Shown in pieces: positions 36,301-44,653 of a stretch of 64,000 nt of DNA. Where the stretch lies: the NCBI GenBank assembly GCA_016786465.1, contig JAEUWC010000002.1, forward strand, positions 62,001 through 126,000. Reading direction: 5' to 3'. The position numbers and the translations under genes are program-made. Below the pieces are notes generated by a model that was not told where the DNA came from, searched no databases, and saw only the letters and a list, made by a program, of their open reading frames with translations. Numbering within the stretch: position 1 is the stretch's first letter; each line of letters begins with the position of its first letter. Source of the stretch: Bdellovibrionales bacterium (GTDB taxonomy: Bacteria; Bdellovibrionota; UBA1018).

Positions 36301-36975
36301 CTGACCGTCACGCTTGCTCCAAACAATATTGCAATTTCTGCGACGCCGTCTTCTAGCCTGGTTGCAACTCAATCGTGTAGCGCCGTTACCGTACAAAGCC
36401 GTAACGGTGTCACGCCGGCAAACGTCACGTCGAACACCACCGTGACGTTGTCTGCCAATAATGGCGGAACCTATTATTACGATGCGGGTTGCACGGCTGT
36501 GGCTTCACCCAATACGATTACGATCGCAAGTGGATCGAATTCGGCAAGCGGGCTTTACATTAAGACTGCAAACACGGGCAATGTGACCTTAAGTGGCACG
36601 GCTTCAATCACCGTCAACAATCTGGTTTTGACCTATGCGGCACCACCGCCCACGCAGCTGGCAATATCAGGCCCGATCCTTTTGAACGCAGGTTCGTCTT
36701 GCGGTTTCTACACGGTCACGACCCAAGACGGTGGGGGCATTCCTAGAAACGTTTCTTCGAATACGACAATCACCGCGACCAGTACCGGTGCGGTCGGTCT
36801 GACCTTCTATTCGAACGCGTCCTGCACGACGCCGCTTCCGGCAGATGAAGTCACTGTTTCAAGCGGTTCAAGCACGGCTAGCTTTTATGCGACCGGTGCG
36901 GTCGTTGGAAGCGCGCAGGTCACGGTCACTGGGGGATCATTGACTGCAGCGAATCAGAATGTGACAGTGCAGTAG
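33361..36975 (+). CDS. Very large repeat lipoprotein: 4 putative-Ig plus 7 Cys-pair beta domains
   Basis: From the ATG at 33361 (TTG at 33346 possible) the product has 1204 residues. A lipobox LSAC puts Cys at residue 24, though the signal peptide is unusual, with Arg and Glu inside it. Four putative-Ig (He_PIG-like) domains of about 90 residues follow, each with [AL]LPSG[LF][ST]L-type and ISGTPT motifs or close variants. Then come seven domains of about 105-120 residues, each with one Cys early (TCQTY, SCNLV and similar) and one after FY[SD]xxxC. The mature protein is almost free of Lys and rich in Ser/Thr/Gly/Ala. It is probably a surface stalk or adhesin; no head domain is visible. Confidence 0.8.
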   Translation: MGLKLGIGAVTRLFVVAEMTLSACTSQGPSVPVGGNPANPVAPPATVTPTLSYSSPSAIYTLGFAITANTATYTGATPTYSILPALPSGLSLDTNTGQITGTPTSLSGSTAYTVTATSVDGTATASLNLTVNDVVPTVTFPVVSPTQISFTHGSSAGLPITPAVSGGAITNCTVTPALPSGLSLSASTCAISGTPTAITAAATYTVTPSNSGGAGASTLLLIAVNDVAPGTIVYSTPAPTYVVGSGITNNTPNVTGGGSILSWSISPSLSAATGLTFSTSTGVISGTPTSVSSPGVSYTITASNSGGTSSVNMTVTVNDVPPTISYAGPYSYQAGTVVSPVIAPTLGGGTPTNCVASPALPSGFTLNPTTCVIAGTPTGVAAAQDYTITASNSGGSGNNLVNLAVTSAPPGNIVLNGIASFTTANCSMYTLTVRDAYGNPSNVSADTTFNLSGAGTGGAFYSDSMCTSTTTSATVTNGTSSIVFYYQKSAVGSATLTATLSSPVSPALGSATRNVNVSLSTPAKYGVVVSPTGTTVSCNLVTINVLDSNNNSVNATSALTVNLSATGGATTYYSDAACTATVTTRPIAIGANSATAYLRKTSVGASTLTAASSGMASGTASIAISVGPAARVVFNTPPAVPYASGTCQTYALQARDSLGNNASAVTADTTVSLSGVADGSFYSTAGCPGGSEITSTTITNGTSARTVYFKKPTATASNPGANITLTASVVGWTPNATTSVSTSSATQINLATANGAAGIAVSTATNVAAASRCLTTTVRVQDELNVLVPAANVVSPITANLSGGGAGAQFWSNAACTTPTSTVTINAGSNTGNFYYSSTSTTGGAVPISWDNGGLGGSGGSRNVTVTSGVPSRLTWTAGPSSYAANTCQTYTFNVRDSNTVTSIGANVSSNTIFSLSDGSDGTFYSGAGCVGSISTVQVNSGAQAATFYYRKLTATPPAATISVALNSPVSPAITTLNQALTVTLAPNNIAISATPSSSLVATQSCSAVTVQSRNGVTPANVTSNTTVTLSANNGGTYYYDAGCTAVASPNTITIASGSNSASGLYIKTANTGNVTLSGTASITVNNLVLTYAAPPPTQLAISGPILLNAGSSCGFYTVTTQDGGGIPRNVSSNTTITATSTGAVGLTFYSNASCTTPLPADEVTVSSGSSTASFYATGAVVGSAQVTVTGGSLTAANQNVTVQ
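33500..34578 (+). repeat. Four tandem putative-Ig (He_PIG-like) coding repeats
   Basis: Four units of about 270 bases encode domains with the sequence pattern LPSGLSLxxxTxxIxGTPT and end in a VND or VTS linker. Units 2 and 4 each hold a Cys pair (NC...TC) that units 1 and 3 lack, so the block looks like two copies of a two-domain unit. The boundaries are approximate. Confidence 0.7.
34579..36972 (+). repeat. Seven tandem Cys-pair beta-domain coding repeats
   Basis: Seven units of about 310-360 bases. Each encoded domain has an early Cys before a strand such as YTLTVRD or TYALQARD, then VTADTT or VSSNTT, an LSG segment, FY[SD]xxxC, and a final strand pair with FYY or YF[KR]K. The spacing between the two cysteines is similar in all seven. 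This suggests an invasin-like beta-sandwich with one disulfide per domain. Confidence 0.7.
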
Positions 36976-39348
36976 TTATTTGTTCGCGCCTCGGCTTCCC
37001 GGATAGACGGGCCTTAGCTGATTCTTCGTTTCCGGGCTTGATTGAACCACTTTCGGGTTTTCTCCAATAGCAGCCTTGTATTTGAGTTCCGCCTTTTTTA
37101 CGGCACCCCGAAATTCCAAGGCGATCGTTTCTAGTTTTTTCATATCGACGTTGTACCGGCTAAGTTCGTTTCGCAATTTTTCAGAAAGCCGAGCCAGTTC
37201 TTGTCCTAGCAATTGTTGATGTTCTGCACGCTGCTTGAGGATGCCATGAAGTGTGGTCTGAAGTTCGGCGGCAGCCTGGTGGATCGACCAGACGTCGCTG
37301 CCGTCAGCTTTCTCGTTGGCTAAAAGTGTCTGGTATTCTTTAACTTTTGAAACCAAAAGGGGAGAAACCAAGGCAACGTGCAGGTCGGCCGCGTCATTGT
37401 TTGAGTCATTCCATTTGGTTCTTTTGGTGATTTGCAGGTATTCCCGTCCTTGGCGTGTAGTTACGATCTTTAGATTCAGACTTTCCAAAAGATTTTTGAG
37501 TTCGGTTAACGACATTTCTTCTGGGATGAAGGTTCTATACACGTACCAACTTCGAATACGCCGGTTCACCTGTGTACCCAAAGCAGCAAGCAAGCGGGCT
37601 TTCCATCTTAAATTTTCAAACGCCTTTGCTTCGGCCGCCTTGTTTCTTTCGTTCACAGCTTTTCGGAACTGAGTCATTAAAATGGCGGCATCCAAAGTGT
37701 GCGTGCTGAGCTCTTCTAAATGCATGTACGTCGTATACGCAGCATCATTCTCACTATGAATCTTGGTGCTGCTATTGATCCAGTCATACAGAATGGACTC
37801 GCCGTCGAGACCTTCATTTAAAAGTCGGTCGTAATAGACGTGTCGGATTTCATGCAATAAAGTCGAATCGGCCGCAATTCTTTGAATGCTTTCGGTCGAC
37901 GTATACATTCGCTGGTTCGTTCGGTCATGCAAGCCTAGGAATTTCTTAGTCTCCAATTCAATTGGATCCCACACCATTTTCGTTTGATATCGGTACATCA
38001 GACGTTCTGCGATTTTGTTCAATCGGCATCCGAATGCGTCGGGCGAAATGATAACCATCGAAGGGATTTCGGGGTGAATTTCCGCCTTGCATCCGTGCGA
38101 TCGAAGAAATGCCAGCGAAAGCTTTCCGCCTACTTTCCAGTTGGTCATTTCAAGTAGGGTTTCCTGGATCATTTTCCAAATCAGGTTCTCGTCAAGTGGG
38201 TAAGAAGTCAGCATCTTCTGATTGAGGTGAATAGAAATCTGATTGTTGCTGCGGTTGAAAAGTGTGTAAGGCTTTGCGGAAGACGTTCCGTAAGCAGGGT
38301 CGAAGTAAAAATGAACGGGTATACCCATTTGGTTCAATTCGGCCAAAAAGCGGCTTAGGTACCCGTTGAATCCCGGCTTGTCGTTCTGCTTGGGATTGAT
38401 TTTGTAGACTGGGTTTTTCGCAAACTTCAAATCCATGCTTTGGGTGAATTCAATGCCGTTTTCTTTGAAAAAACCTTCAATCACCGGTCCGAATTGCGAA
38501 AAGTCGTTTCTAGCCTTTGCCTTTTCGTATTCACGGGTGAAACCTAAGCGTCCGGTAGAAGGCGCAACCTCGGGGTAAAAGTCTTTAAGGTCTTGCATGG
38601 TTTCAGGGGAAATCGTTCCGTTCACAAGTTCTTCGTAAGAAAGAACGATGACTTTTTTTTCTGGATCCAATTTTGCCCCTTGTCCTTCACGGGTTTGGAG
38701 GTCCATGCAGACGTCGTAATTGAATATTTTTCTGATTCGGGAAGCGAAGCGGTTCAGCGAAGAACTGCCTTCGACATCCAAGCAAGCCAAGCCGTCTTCG
38801 GTCTTTTGGGTTTTGATTCCCATGACGTCGATGTAGGTGCTTAGGTCATTTCGATACAGAAGAAATTCTTTGATCGACGAAATCAAAGATTGGCGGGACG
38901 GCTCGCCCGGTTCTGCCAGGCTTCGTATGGGAAGCAGCGCCAAGTTTCCAGTTTCCGTAACACCGCCTCCGGTGAATGCTGAAAACGCGATTTGGATTTT
39001 CGACCCTGAAAGAATCTTTCTTGCCACTTGATTTAGGTCTGCATCCCCCGCGCTGTCGAGCACCAGAACTGGGAACTTCATGTTATTGACGGTGACTTCT
39101 TGGGTGAAAGTTTGAATTCCCTTCAAGTCGGCGATCTTCTTGGCTAGGTTCTGAAGGGCAAGGGGTTCTTCCAAACGATCCAATTTTTGGCGGGCTTCTT
39201 CTAGGGTTTGAATTTTTTTGATGGTTGATTCTTGACCGTATCCCATCAGCCGTTTCAGCCGCATTGAACAGTCCCAAGCAAAGTCTGCGTAGGTGAACCT
39301 AGAAGCAAGGAAAGCAAGAATGATGACTAGACGGATCGCCACAGTCAC
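36976..39348 (-). CDS. Large exported protein with HExxH zinc-peptidase-like site
   Basis: A 790-residue protein with a signal peptide (VAIRLVIILAFLASRFTYA). HEIRH stands at residues 499-503 in STLLHEIRHVYYDRLL, and about 40 residues later comes MHLEELSTHTLDA, which could supply the third zinc ligand, as in gluzincins. The last about 200 residues contain long helices. The N-terminal half has mixed strands (FPVLVLDSAGDADL, KVIVLSYEELV). No named family fits with certainty. Its stop is directly adjacent to the stop of the convergent Ig-repeat gene. It resembles the HEAHH protein at 25982-28183 in being a large exported protein with a late HExxH site. Confidence 0.7.
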   Translation of the reverse strand: MTVAIRLVIILAFLASRFTYADFAWDCSMRLKRLMGYGQESTIKKIQTLEEARQKLDRLEEPLALQNLAKKIADLKGIQTFTQEVTVNNMKFPVLVLDSAGDADLNQVARKILSGSKIQIAFSAFTGGGVTETGNLALLPIRSLAEPGEPSRQSLISSIKEFLLYRNDLSTYIDVMGIKTQKTEDGLACLDVEGSSSLNRFASRIRKIFNYDVCMDLQTREGQGAKLDPEKKVIVLSYEELVNGTISPETMQDLKDFYPEVAPSTGRLGFTREYEKAKARNDFSQFGPVIEGFFKENGIEFTQSMDLKFAKNPVYKINPKQNDKPGFNGYLSRFLAELNQMGIPVHFYFDPAYGTSSAKPYTLFNRSNNQISIHLNQKMLTSYPLDENLIWKMIQETLLEMTNWKVGGKLSLAFLRSHGCKAEIHPEIPSMVIISPDAFGCRLNKIAERLMYRYQTKMVWDPIELETKKFLGLHDRTNQRMYTSTESIQRIAADSTLLHEIRHVYYDRLLNEGLDGESILYDWINSSTKIHSENDAAYTTYMHLEELSTHTLDAAILMTQFRKAVNERNKAAEAKAFENLRWKARLLAALGTQVNRRIRSWYVYRTFIPEEMSLTELKNLLESLNLKIVTTRQGREYLQITKRTKWNDSNNDAADLHVALVSPLLVSKVKEYQTLLANEKADGSDVWSIHQAAAELQTTLHGILKQRAEHQQLLGQELARLSEKLRNELSRYNVDMKKLETIALEFRGAVKKAELKYKAAIGENPKVVQSSPETKNQLRPVYPGSRGANK

Positions 39349-39396
39349 TTTTCGGAAGATCGGGTTGCCAAGTTAACCCCTGGAAAATTGAGTCGA

Positions 39397-39948
39397 ATGA
39401 ATCCCTTTTTTGATGTCTTTACGCATATTGTCAATCATGGTGGTAAGCCATTGGGCGAAACAGATCGCCTTCGGAAAGGTCTGATTTGGGCCTATTCCTG
39501 GGCTGTGCCATCGCCTGAAGCAATCGCACTTATAAAAAGCTCAGTGCCCAGGGATTCGGTGATCGTCGAAATCGGTGCTGGCACAGGTTACTGGGCTTGG
39601 TTGCTCAACCAAGCTGGATTCAACGTTCAGCCCTATGACCAAGAACCCCAACAGCCGCCGCAGTGGATGCCGATTTTCAAGGGGGGCCCCGAAGTTTTGG
39701 CGCGGTCGCCGGATGCGACCCTTTTTCTTTGCTGGCCACCTTTGGAAGGCACGATGGCGGAAGACGCGATCAACCACCACCAGGGCAAGTTTCTGGTTTA
39801 TGTGGGCGAGGGTCCTGGGGGACGAACAGGAAGCGATCGCTTTCACGCACTTTTGGATTCAAAGTACGAAAAGATTCAAAAGCTCGAACTGCCGCGATGG
39901 CCCGGTTTCAAGGATTCGCTTTTTATTTACCAGGCACGGGCTTTTTAA
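39397..39948 (+). CDS. Class I SAM-dependent methyltransferase-like protein
   Basis: About 183 residues. VIVEIGAGTGYWAWLLNQAG is the glycine-rich AdoMet-binding motif I, and VQPYDQEPQ puts an acidic residue at the end of the second strand. LFLCWPPLEG is in the motif IV position (usually D/N-PP-Y/W). The rest of the fold is short, so the substrate-binding part is minimal. I chose the ATG at 39397; a TTG at 39388 has a closer GGAAA. The gene lies alone between two large leftward genes and overlaps the end of the downstream one by 26 bases. The substrate is unknown. Confidence 0.7.
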   Translation: MNPFFDVFTHIVNHGGKPLGETDRLRKGLIWAYSWAVPSPEAIALIKSSVPRDSVIVEIGAGTGYWAWLLNQAGFNVQPYDQEPQQPPQWMPIFKGGPEVLARSPDATLFLCWPPLEGTMAEDAINHHQGKFLVYVGEGPGGRTGSDRFHALLDSKYEKIQKLELPRWPGFKDSLFIYQARAF

Positions 39949-42900
39949 GGATGTCTTCGCGAATCCAGCTTCGATTGGTTTCGCCGTATCGCATCGATGC
40001 GCGCTTAAACAAACTTTCGCGCCGATCAATCAGTTGAAAGTAATCGATGGCTTTGCCATTGGCGTCTTGGGCTTGGCCCGGATGTCCGCCCTTGCCGTGA
40101 ACTGAAGCAATGGCCCGGTCAACACCCGACGCTCCTTTACCTTTGGATCCCGTCGTGCCGCTGGCGTCCGTATCAGAACCTGATTCGGATCCCGGAAAAT
40201 TCAAGGCTTCGAAAGTCTGACCTTGGCCCACTTGTGGGCCGCCGGATTGGCCAAAACTTCCCGACGAACGTCCCGAACCGCTTGAAGAACTGGAAGTCGC
40301 GGCAGAAACAGATTTGTAATTTCCACCTGATACAACCGACGCGAGCCTTGTTTCATCCGCGCGGTCATGATCCTGAGATGGGTCAGGGGTACCGTTCGCG
40401 GCATTCCAAAGCTGAGCTTCGTTCATCGGGCTAGGGGCACCCATCACGGGATCCATAAAACCGACGCTTCCTTCCATGTCCATAGCCATGTCATTCAAAG
40501 CGTTTGGGTCTTGGTAAGCCAAAGGATCAACGTCCACCCATTGCATCGGGACTAGTCGCGTCGATCCCACCGAAGCCCCCCCGTTTCTTAGGCCATTAAA
40601 TTCCGTGATCGCACGTTCGGCCATGCCTGAAAATTCTCCGCCCGATTCATCAGGAAAAATCAGGCCATGCTTAACCCGGTCCGGAGGACCAGCACGGTTG
40701 GCAATGGCGGTCATATCCTTGTGCTTCATGGCTTCAGAATCGCCTTTCAAAAAGGTCATCTGAATTTCTGGATTCGTGTCGTCCATGATCTGGCCAGGAA
40801 CGCCCAAGGAATCTTCAGGTGCGTTACATTCGCAAGAAGATTGCGCGATCTTGACGTTTTCATCCTTGGCGCGACGGTCGGCCCGGCTGCTTCGCCCCTT
40901 TTTGCCTGTGAAGGTTTGTTCGGTTTGGCAGCGATACAAGGCTTCTGTGTACGCCAATCCGGTTTTGCTTCGAAGATCTTCGTTCCGCTGCATTTGCGAA
41001 TTCAGCACATCGGTTAAGGACGAACCGTACTGAGTGCCAATGGTCTGCATCTGCGTCTGCGCGTTCTGCATTTCGATGTTGTAATTTTGGGTCGCGTCGA
41101 TCATCGGCTTGCACGCTTCGATGCAAGTGCCCGCCAATTCACTTCTTCGATTCATGACTGCAAAAGGCGACTTCAGCACGGGTTCTTTCACCTGTTCGTT
41201 TGCGTTGCCTTCTTCTAAAAGTTCGTCCCAGGTTTTCACGTCTTCGGCTTTGTAGCCCGAGCAGGTCAAGTTCGGGACGTCATCGACTTTACAACTGGAT
41301 GCGATCAAAGAAACAGCGACGAAAACCCCGGCAGCTGCAGCCCTTTTTTCGCGTCTGCGGCCGCGTTTTTTTGCAAATGCCCCGAAGCCAGAAAGGCTAA
41401 GCCCCAACCAGGCCAGGGATTCTTCGTTTGGCGCTTGCTTGGGTTTTTGCGGAACGTTCCAGGCCGTATTCCCAGCAGCACGGGTCATGCGTTCGCGGAT
41501 CTTCAACGCGACGGTTTGCCAAGTGCAGTAAGTGTACTGGGCCATCATCTTCATTTCGATTTCCGTCTGCATGGATGCCAGAACGCAGGCTTGATGCTGT
41601 GGGCCCTTTAGGCCTTTTTTGGGGGTCAAGGAAGTTAGCGATGCGATGTATTTCAGTTCGGGGTCTTCGGCATCCAGTTCGTCACCACATTCGATGGCCT
41701 TGCTGCCTTTGGGCTGCCTGGCTTTCAAATCATCCAGGCCTTCTTTGATCTTTTTTCGGAAGGCCAGAATCTTGGCTTCCGTTTCGGCGCAGGAATCGAT
41801 GACGCCGTACGAAGCGGTTTTGCGAACGCGTCCTTTTTCTAGAATGTTTTTCTTTATCCCCGCCATCAACTGCATCATCAGATCAACTTCGGTTCCGCGC
41901 ACGGTCGGCGCGCCCGAATAATTTTCATCGGTCTGAATTCCTTTGCAGTGGTGATTCACGACTTCGATTCCGCCCGGAACCGTACGGATGGTTTCATCCA
42001 CGGGATTGCCATCTTTTCCCTTAAACCATCCCATGGTTTTGTTCATGAAGTTTGCGGTCCCTTGGGTGGGACCCGATCCGGTTTGCTGTTCCGGAGCACA
42101 CAAGCTCCAAGCTGGGGTTTGTCCAAAGTACAAAACTTTGGTTTTAGTCGTGTTCAAAAGATCCGGCAAGAAACCCTGATATAGGCCGTAAATATGGACA
42201 CCTTGGTGAACCACGGGGCTAACGCCCGGGGCGGGGGCAGGCGGGGGAAAGTCGATTTCCAATTGCTTGCTTCCCGCAATGAAAATTCGAACCATTCTTT
42301 CGAAAGTTTCTGCCAACCAGATTCGAATCGCCTGCGATTCGTTCTTGGCGTCGATTCGCTTTCCGCTGGCATCGCGAAGGAATCGAGCAGCGATGAAACC
42401 CTGGTCGGCATCGGGGTAAGGAATGATCTGGCTAGGCTGTGGATCGGGATCCAAGTTCATTCCCGCCAGCGCAGACTTCACCTTCGTGATTTGCTTTTCC
42501 AAAGTCGCAATCGACTTGTCTAAGGCGTCCATTTCGTCGTTTCCGTCCTGGCAGTTTCCGGGGGATGGAAAACGGGTCGGAAGTTCTTCCTTGTATCGGT
42601 CCATGTAATTTCCAAAGACCTGATTCCAAGGCAGTTCCTGATTGGGCTGCGTGGCGCGCGCCAATTCGATGTTTGCAGCCGCCTTTTTGCGAGTCTCGAT
42701 GGAGTCATACACATAATAGACGTTTGCAGGCTGGGTCTTGTCCGGAAGGGGTGATGGTCCAGAAGCGGGGCTCGTGATGGACCCTCGGAAGTAACGGGGG
42801 TCGCCAACAACCGTGTCGAAGACAGGCCATGAAACGTAATCGGTTCCATTCCAACGGTAGGTGGGTTTGTTGGCGTCGGCCCCGACTCGGCATCCGGTTG

Positions 42901-43075
42901 CTGTGGGGTTTGGGCAGCACCCCGCCGTTGGCGCAGTTGAAGGCACTGAAACAGCGTAAGTGGGCATGGAAGGGCTGGCCCAAGGAACTGGGCTTTGCGC
43001 CTGTAGGACAGGCATGCTTAAGGACGCGACCAGGGTCGCTCCAAAAGACCCCAAAAATGCTTTGGTCCTAGCCAA
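39923..43075 (-). CDS. 1050-residue exported protein with internal membrane hairpin and lipobox-like Cys
   Basis: It starts at a TTG with a G-rich run upstream and a signal peptide ending near LQAQ. The first about 545 residues are hydrophilic, with scattered cysteines (AGCCPNPTATGC near the N-terminus). Around residues 549-594 two hydrophobic segments flank KKRGRRREKR, giving an out-in-out hairpin. The second ends in SLIASSC with Cys at residue 595, which looks like a lipobox. The remaining about 455 residues are Cys-bearing and then Ser/Gly-rich near 950-990. This resembles two exported proteins joined in one frame, the second a lipoprotein. No enzymatic motif is visible. Confidence 0.65.
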   Translation of the reverse strand: MARTKAFLGSFGATLVASLSMPVLQAQSPVPWASPSMPTYAVSVPSTAPTAGCCPNPTATGCRVGADANKPTYRWNGTDYVSWPVFDTVVGDPRYFRGSITSPASGPSPLPDKTQPANVYYVYDSIETRKKAAANIELARATQPNQELPWNQVFGNYMDRYKEELPTRFPSPGNCQDGNDEMDALDKSIATLEKQITKVKSALAGMNLDPDPQPSQIIPYPDADQGFIAARFLRDASGKRIDAKNESQAIRIWLAETFERMVRIFIAGSKQLEIDFPPPAPAPGVSPVVHQGVHIYGLYQGFLPDLLNTTKTKVLYFGQTPAWSLCAPEQQTGSGPTQGTANFMNKTMGWFKGKDGNPVDETIRTVPGGIEVVNHHCKGIQTDENYSGAPTVRGTEVDLMMQLMAGIKKNILEKGRVRKTASYGVIDSCAETEAKILAFRKKIKEGLDDLKARQPKGSKAIECGDELDAEDPELKYIASLTSLTPKKGLKGPQHQACVLASMQTEIEMKMMAQYTYCTWQTVALKIRERMTRAAGNTAWNVPQKPKQAPNEESLAWLGLSLSGFGAFAKKRGRRREKRAAAAGVFVAVSLIASSCKVDDVPNLTCSGYKAEDVKTWDELLEEGNANEQVKEPVLKSPFAVMNRRSELAGTCIEACKPMIDATQNYNIEMQNAQTQMQTIGTQYGSSLTDVLNSQMQRNEDLRSKTGLAYTEALYRCQTEQTFTGKKGRSSRADRRAKDENVKIAQSSCECNAPEDSLGVPGQIMDDTNPEIQMTFLKGDSEAMKHKDMTAIANRAGPPDRVKHGLIFPDESGGEFSGMAERAITEFNGLRNGGASVGSTRLVPMQWVDVDPLAYQDPNALNDMAMDMEGSVGFMDPVMGAPSPMNEAQLWNAANGTPDPSQDHDRADETRLASVVSGGNYKSVSAATSSSSSGSGRSSGSFGQSGGPQVGQGQTFEALNFPGSESGSDTDASGTTGSKGKGASGVDRAIASVHGKGGHPGQAQDANGKAIDYFQLIDRRESLFKRASMRYGETNRSWIREDILKKPVPGK

Positions 43076-43173
43076 GGAAAAATCCCCCCCCTAACCTTAT
43101 AGTGTACTGATACAATCGATCATGGACAAGATTGAAGTCGGGGCCCAAATGGGTGGAATTTCGTTATAAATAT

Positions 43174-43812
43174 ATGAAATTATTGATTTTTATCTATCTT
43201 ATTTCGGGGGCCCTTAGGGACCACGTTTGGGCGGCGGAATCGCCCAAAAATATGATGGAAAGGCAGGGAAATGAACGACGCCTTTTGATCGAATCCCAGA
43301 ATAGCCGGATTGATGAAAAGAAGGCCCAGTTTCAAAAAGCTTTCGAAAATTACCTGGATCGCAAGGTGAAGACCTACCCTGAAAAGGAAGCCAAAGACCT
43401 TCGCGCGGCCCAGGCCCAAGCAAGGGCTGAAGAAAGTCGCGCGCAACGCCGATTTGACCAGGAACAAACCCGGCTAAACCCCGAACAGCTTACCGACATC
43501 ATTCAAACCTTTCATCGGGAAAGAAATCCTGAAGGCTTTTCCAAGCGCCGTGCTTTCAATCCCGCAAAAGACGTGAACCCTAGTCGCAATGAAATTTCAC
43601 AAGACGATTCCGCCCAAGGCGGTAAGCAATCCGGGCCCGCGGGGGGCCCCGCAGCGACTGGGCATTACAGCGCGGAACTTTCCGAAGGCAAAGCCCCCGG
43701 GCAGGGTGTTGACCCGAATCAGGGCTTAGATCCCAACCACTTTGAAAAAGAGCTGAAATTCCCTGAAAAAAAGTACGATCTTTGGAAGGGGATCAAGCGT
43801 CAAAAGCAGTAA
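43174..43812 (+). CDS. Small exported coiled-coil protein
   Basis: From the ATG at 43174, a signal peptide (MKLLIFIYLISGAL, cleaved near WAA) leads into about 190 residues. The first half is a strongly charged helix with heptad character (RIDEKKAQFQKAFENYL, AAQAQARAEESRAQRRF). The second half is Pro/Gly/Asn-rich and probably disordered, with DPNQGLDPNHF near the end. A TTG at 43132 would add 14 residues in front of the hydrophobic segment. TATAAA at 43165-43170 sits nine bases before the ATG. The gene diverges from the 1050-residue exported protein, and a shared role at the envelope is only suggested by position. Confidence 0.6.
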   Translation: MKLLIFIYLISGALRDHVWAAESPKNMMERQGNERRLLIESQNSRIDEKKAQFQKAFENYLDRKVKTYPEKEAKDLRAAQAQARAEESRAQRRFDQEQTRLNPEQLTDIIQTFHRERNPEGFSKRRAFNPAKDVNPSRNEISQDDSAQGGKQSGPAGGPAATGHYSAELSEGKAPGQGVDPNQGLDPNHFEKELKFPEKKYDLWKGIKRQKQ

Positions 43813-43813
43813 T

Positions 43814-44653
43814 CTAGATCCTTAAATTATCAATCAACCGCGTCTGGCCCAGGTAAGCCGCGACAAAAATTCGCGCAGGCTTTGAAACCCCGTCTGCCAA
43901 TTCCAGTTTTTCTTCATCCCGTGCTTCAAAGTACTGAAGCCGAAATGCAGGGTTGCCATCGATCGCGCGGCGGCCTTCATTCAAAGCTATCTTAAAGGGC
44001 GCACCCTCGCGGTGGTCCTTTAAGATTTTTTCGCGGGTCGCGACCATCGTCTGATGAAGAAAAGGTGCAAGCGCCCGGTGCTCGGGGCTTAAATAGCGAT
44101 TCCTGGAACTTAGGGCCAGACCGTCTTTTTCTCGAAAGGTCGGCACCCGGATGATTTCCACGCCCTGGTTCAGTTCCAAGGACATCTTTTCAATCAGCCG
44201 AAGCTGCTGAAAGTCTTTTTCCCCAAAGCACGCCGTATCCGGGCGAATCAGGTTAAAAAGCTTGGTGACAATCGTTGCGACCCCGCGAAAGTGTCCTGGG
44301 CGAAACATCCCGCAAAGTGGCTTGGTCAAAGGATCTTCATCCACAAACACAGTTGCGCCAGCTGGGGTCATTTCATCGACGTTAGGTGCAAACAATACGT
44401 CCACCCCCAGATCTCGAAGTTTCTGTACGTCTTCTTCAAAAGGTCTTGGGTAGCGCGAAAGGTCTTCGCTGGGTCCAAACTGCAGTGGATTCACGAAGAT
44501 GCTGCAGTAAACCCGTTCGGCGCGCTTTTTGGCTTCTTGAACCAACGCCAAGTGGCCTTCGTGCAGAGCGCCCATCGTGGGAACAAATCCCACGCTTCCT
44601 GTCGCGGCTTTTCGGACTTTTCGGATTTCTTCAAGGCTTGAAACGATCTTCAC
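43814..44653 (-). CDS. panC: Pantothenate synthetase
   Basis: PanC condenses pantoate with beta-alanine using ATP to make pantothenate. The 279-residue length is normal. Visible motifs are FVPTMGALHEGHLALV (the HIGH-type ATP site PTMGALHxGH), SIFVNPLQFGPSEDLSRYPR and TACFGEKDFQQLRLI (FGxKDxQQ), then LALSSRNRYLS (SSRN). Its start overlaps the coaBC stop by four bases. It is the last gene of the leftward HD-panB-coaX-coaBC-panC operon, which joins vitamin B5 synthesis to the first CoA steps. Confidence 0.96.
   Translation of the reverse strand: MKIVSSLEEIRKVRKAATGSVGFVPTMGALHEGHLALVQEAKKRAERVYCSIFVNPLQFGPSEDLSRYPRPFEEDVQKLRDLGVDVLFAPNVDEMTPAGATVFVDEDPLTKPLCGMFRPGHFRGVATIVTKLFNLIRPDTACFGEKDFQQLRLIEKMSLELNQGVEIIRVPTFREKDGLALSSRNRYLSPEHRALAPFLHQTMVATREKILKDHREGAPFKIALNEGRRAIDGNPAFRLQYFEARDEEKLELADGVSKPARIFVAAYLGQTRLIDNLRI

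Noticed and set aside
33500-36972. CRISPR array suspected from repeated DNA
   Set aside because: The repeats are long, diverged and in frame within one coding sequence, so they are protein domain repeats.
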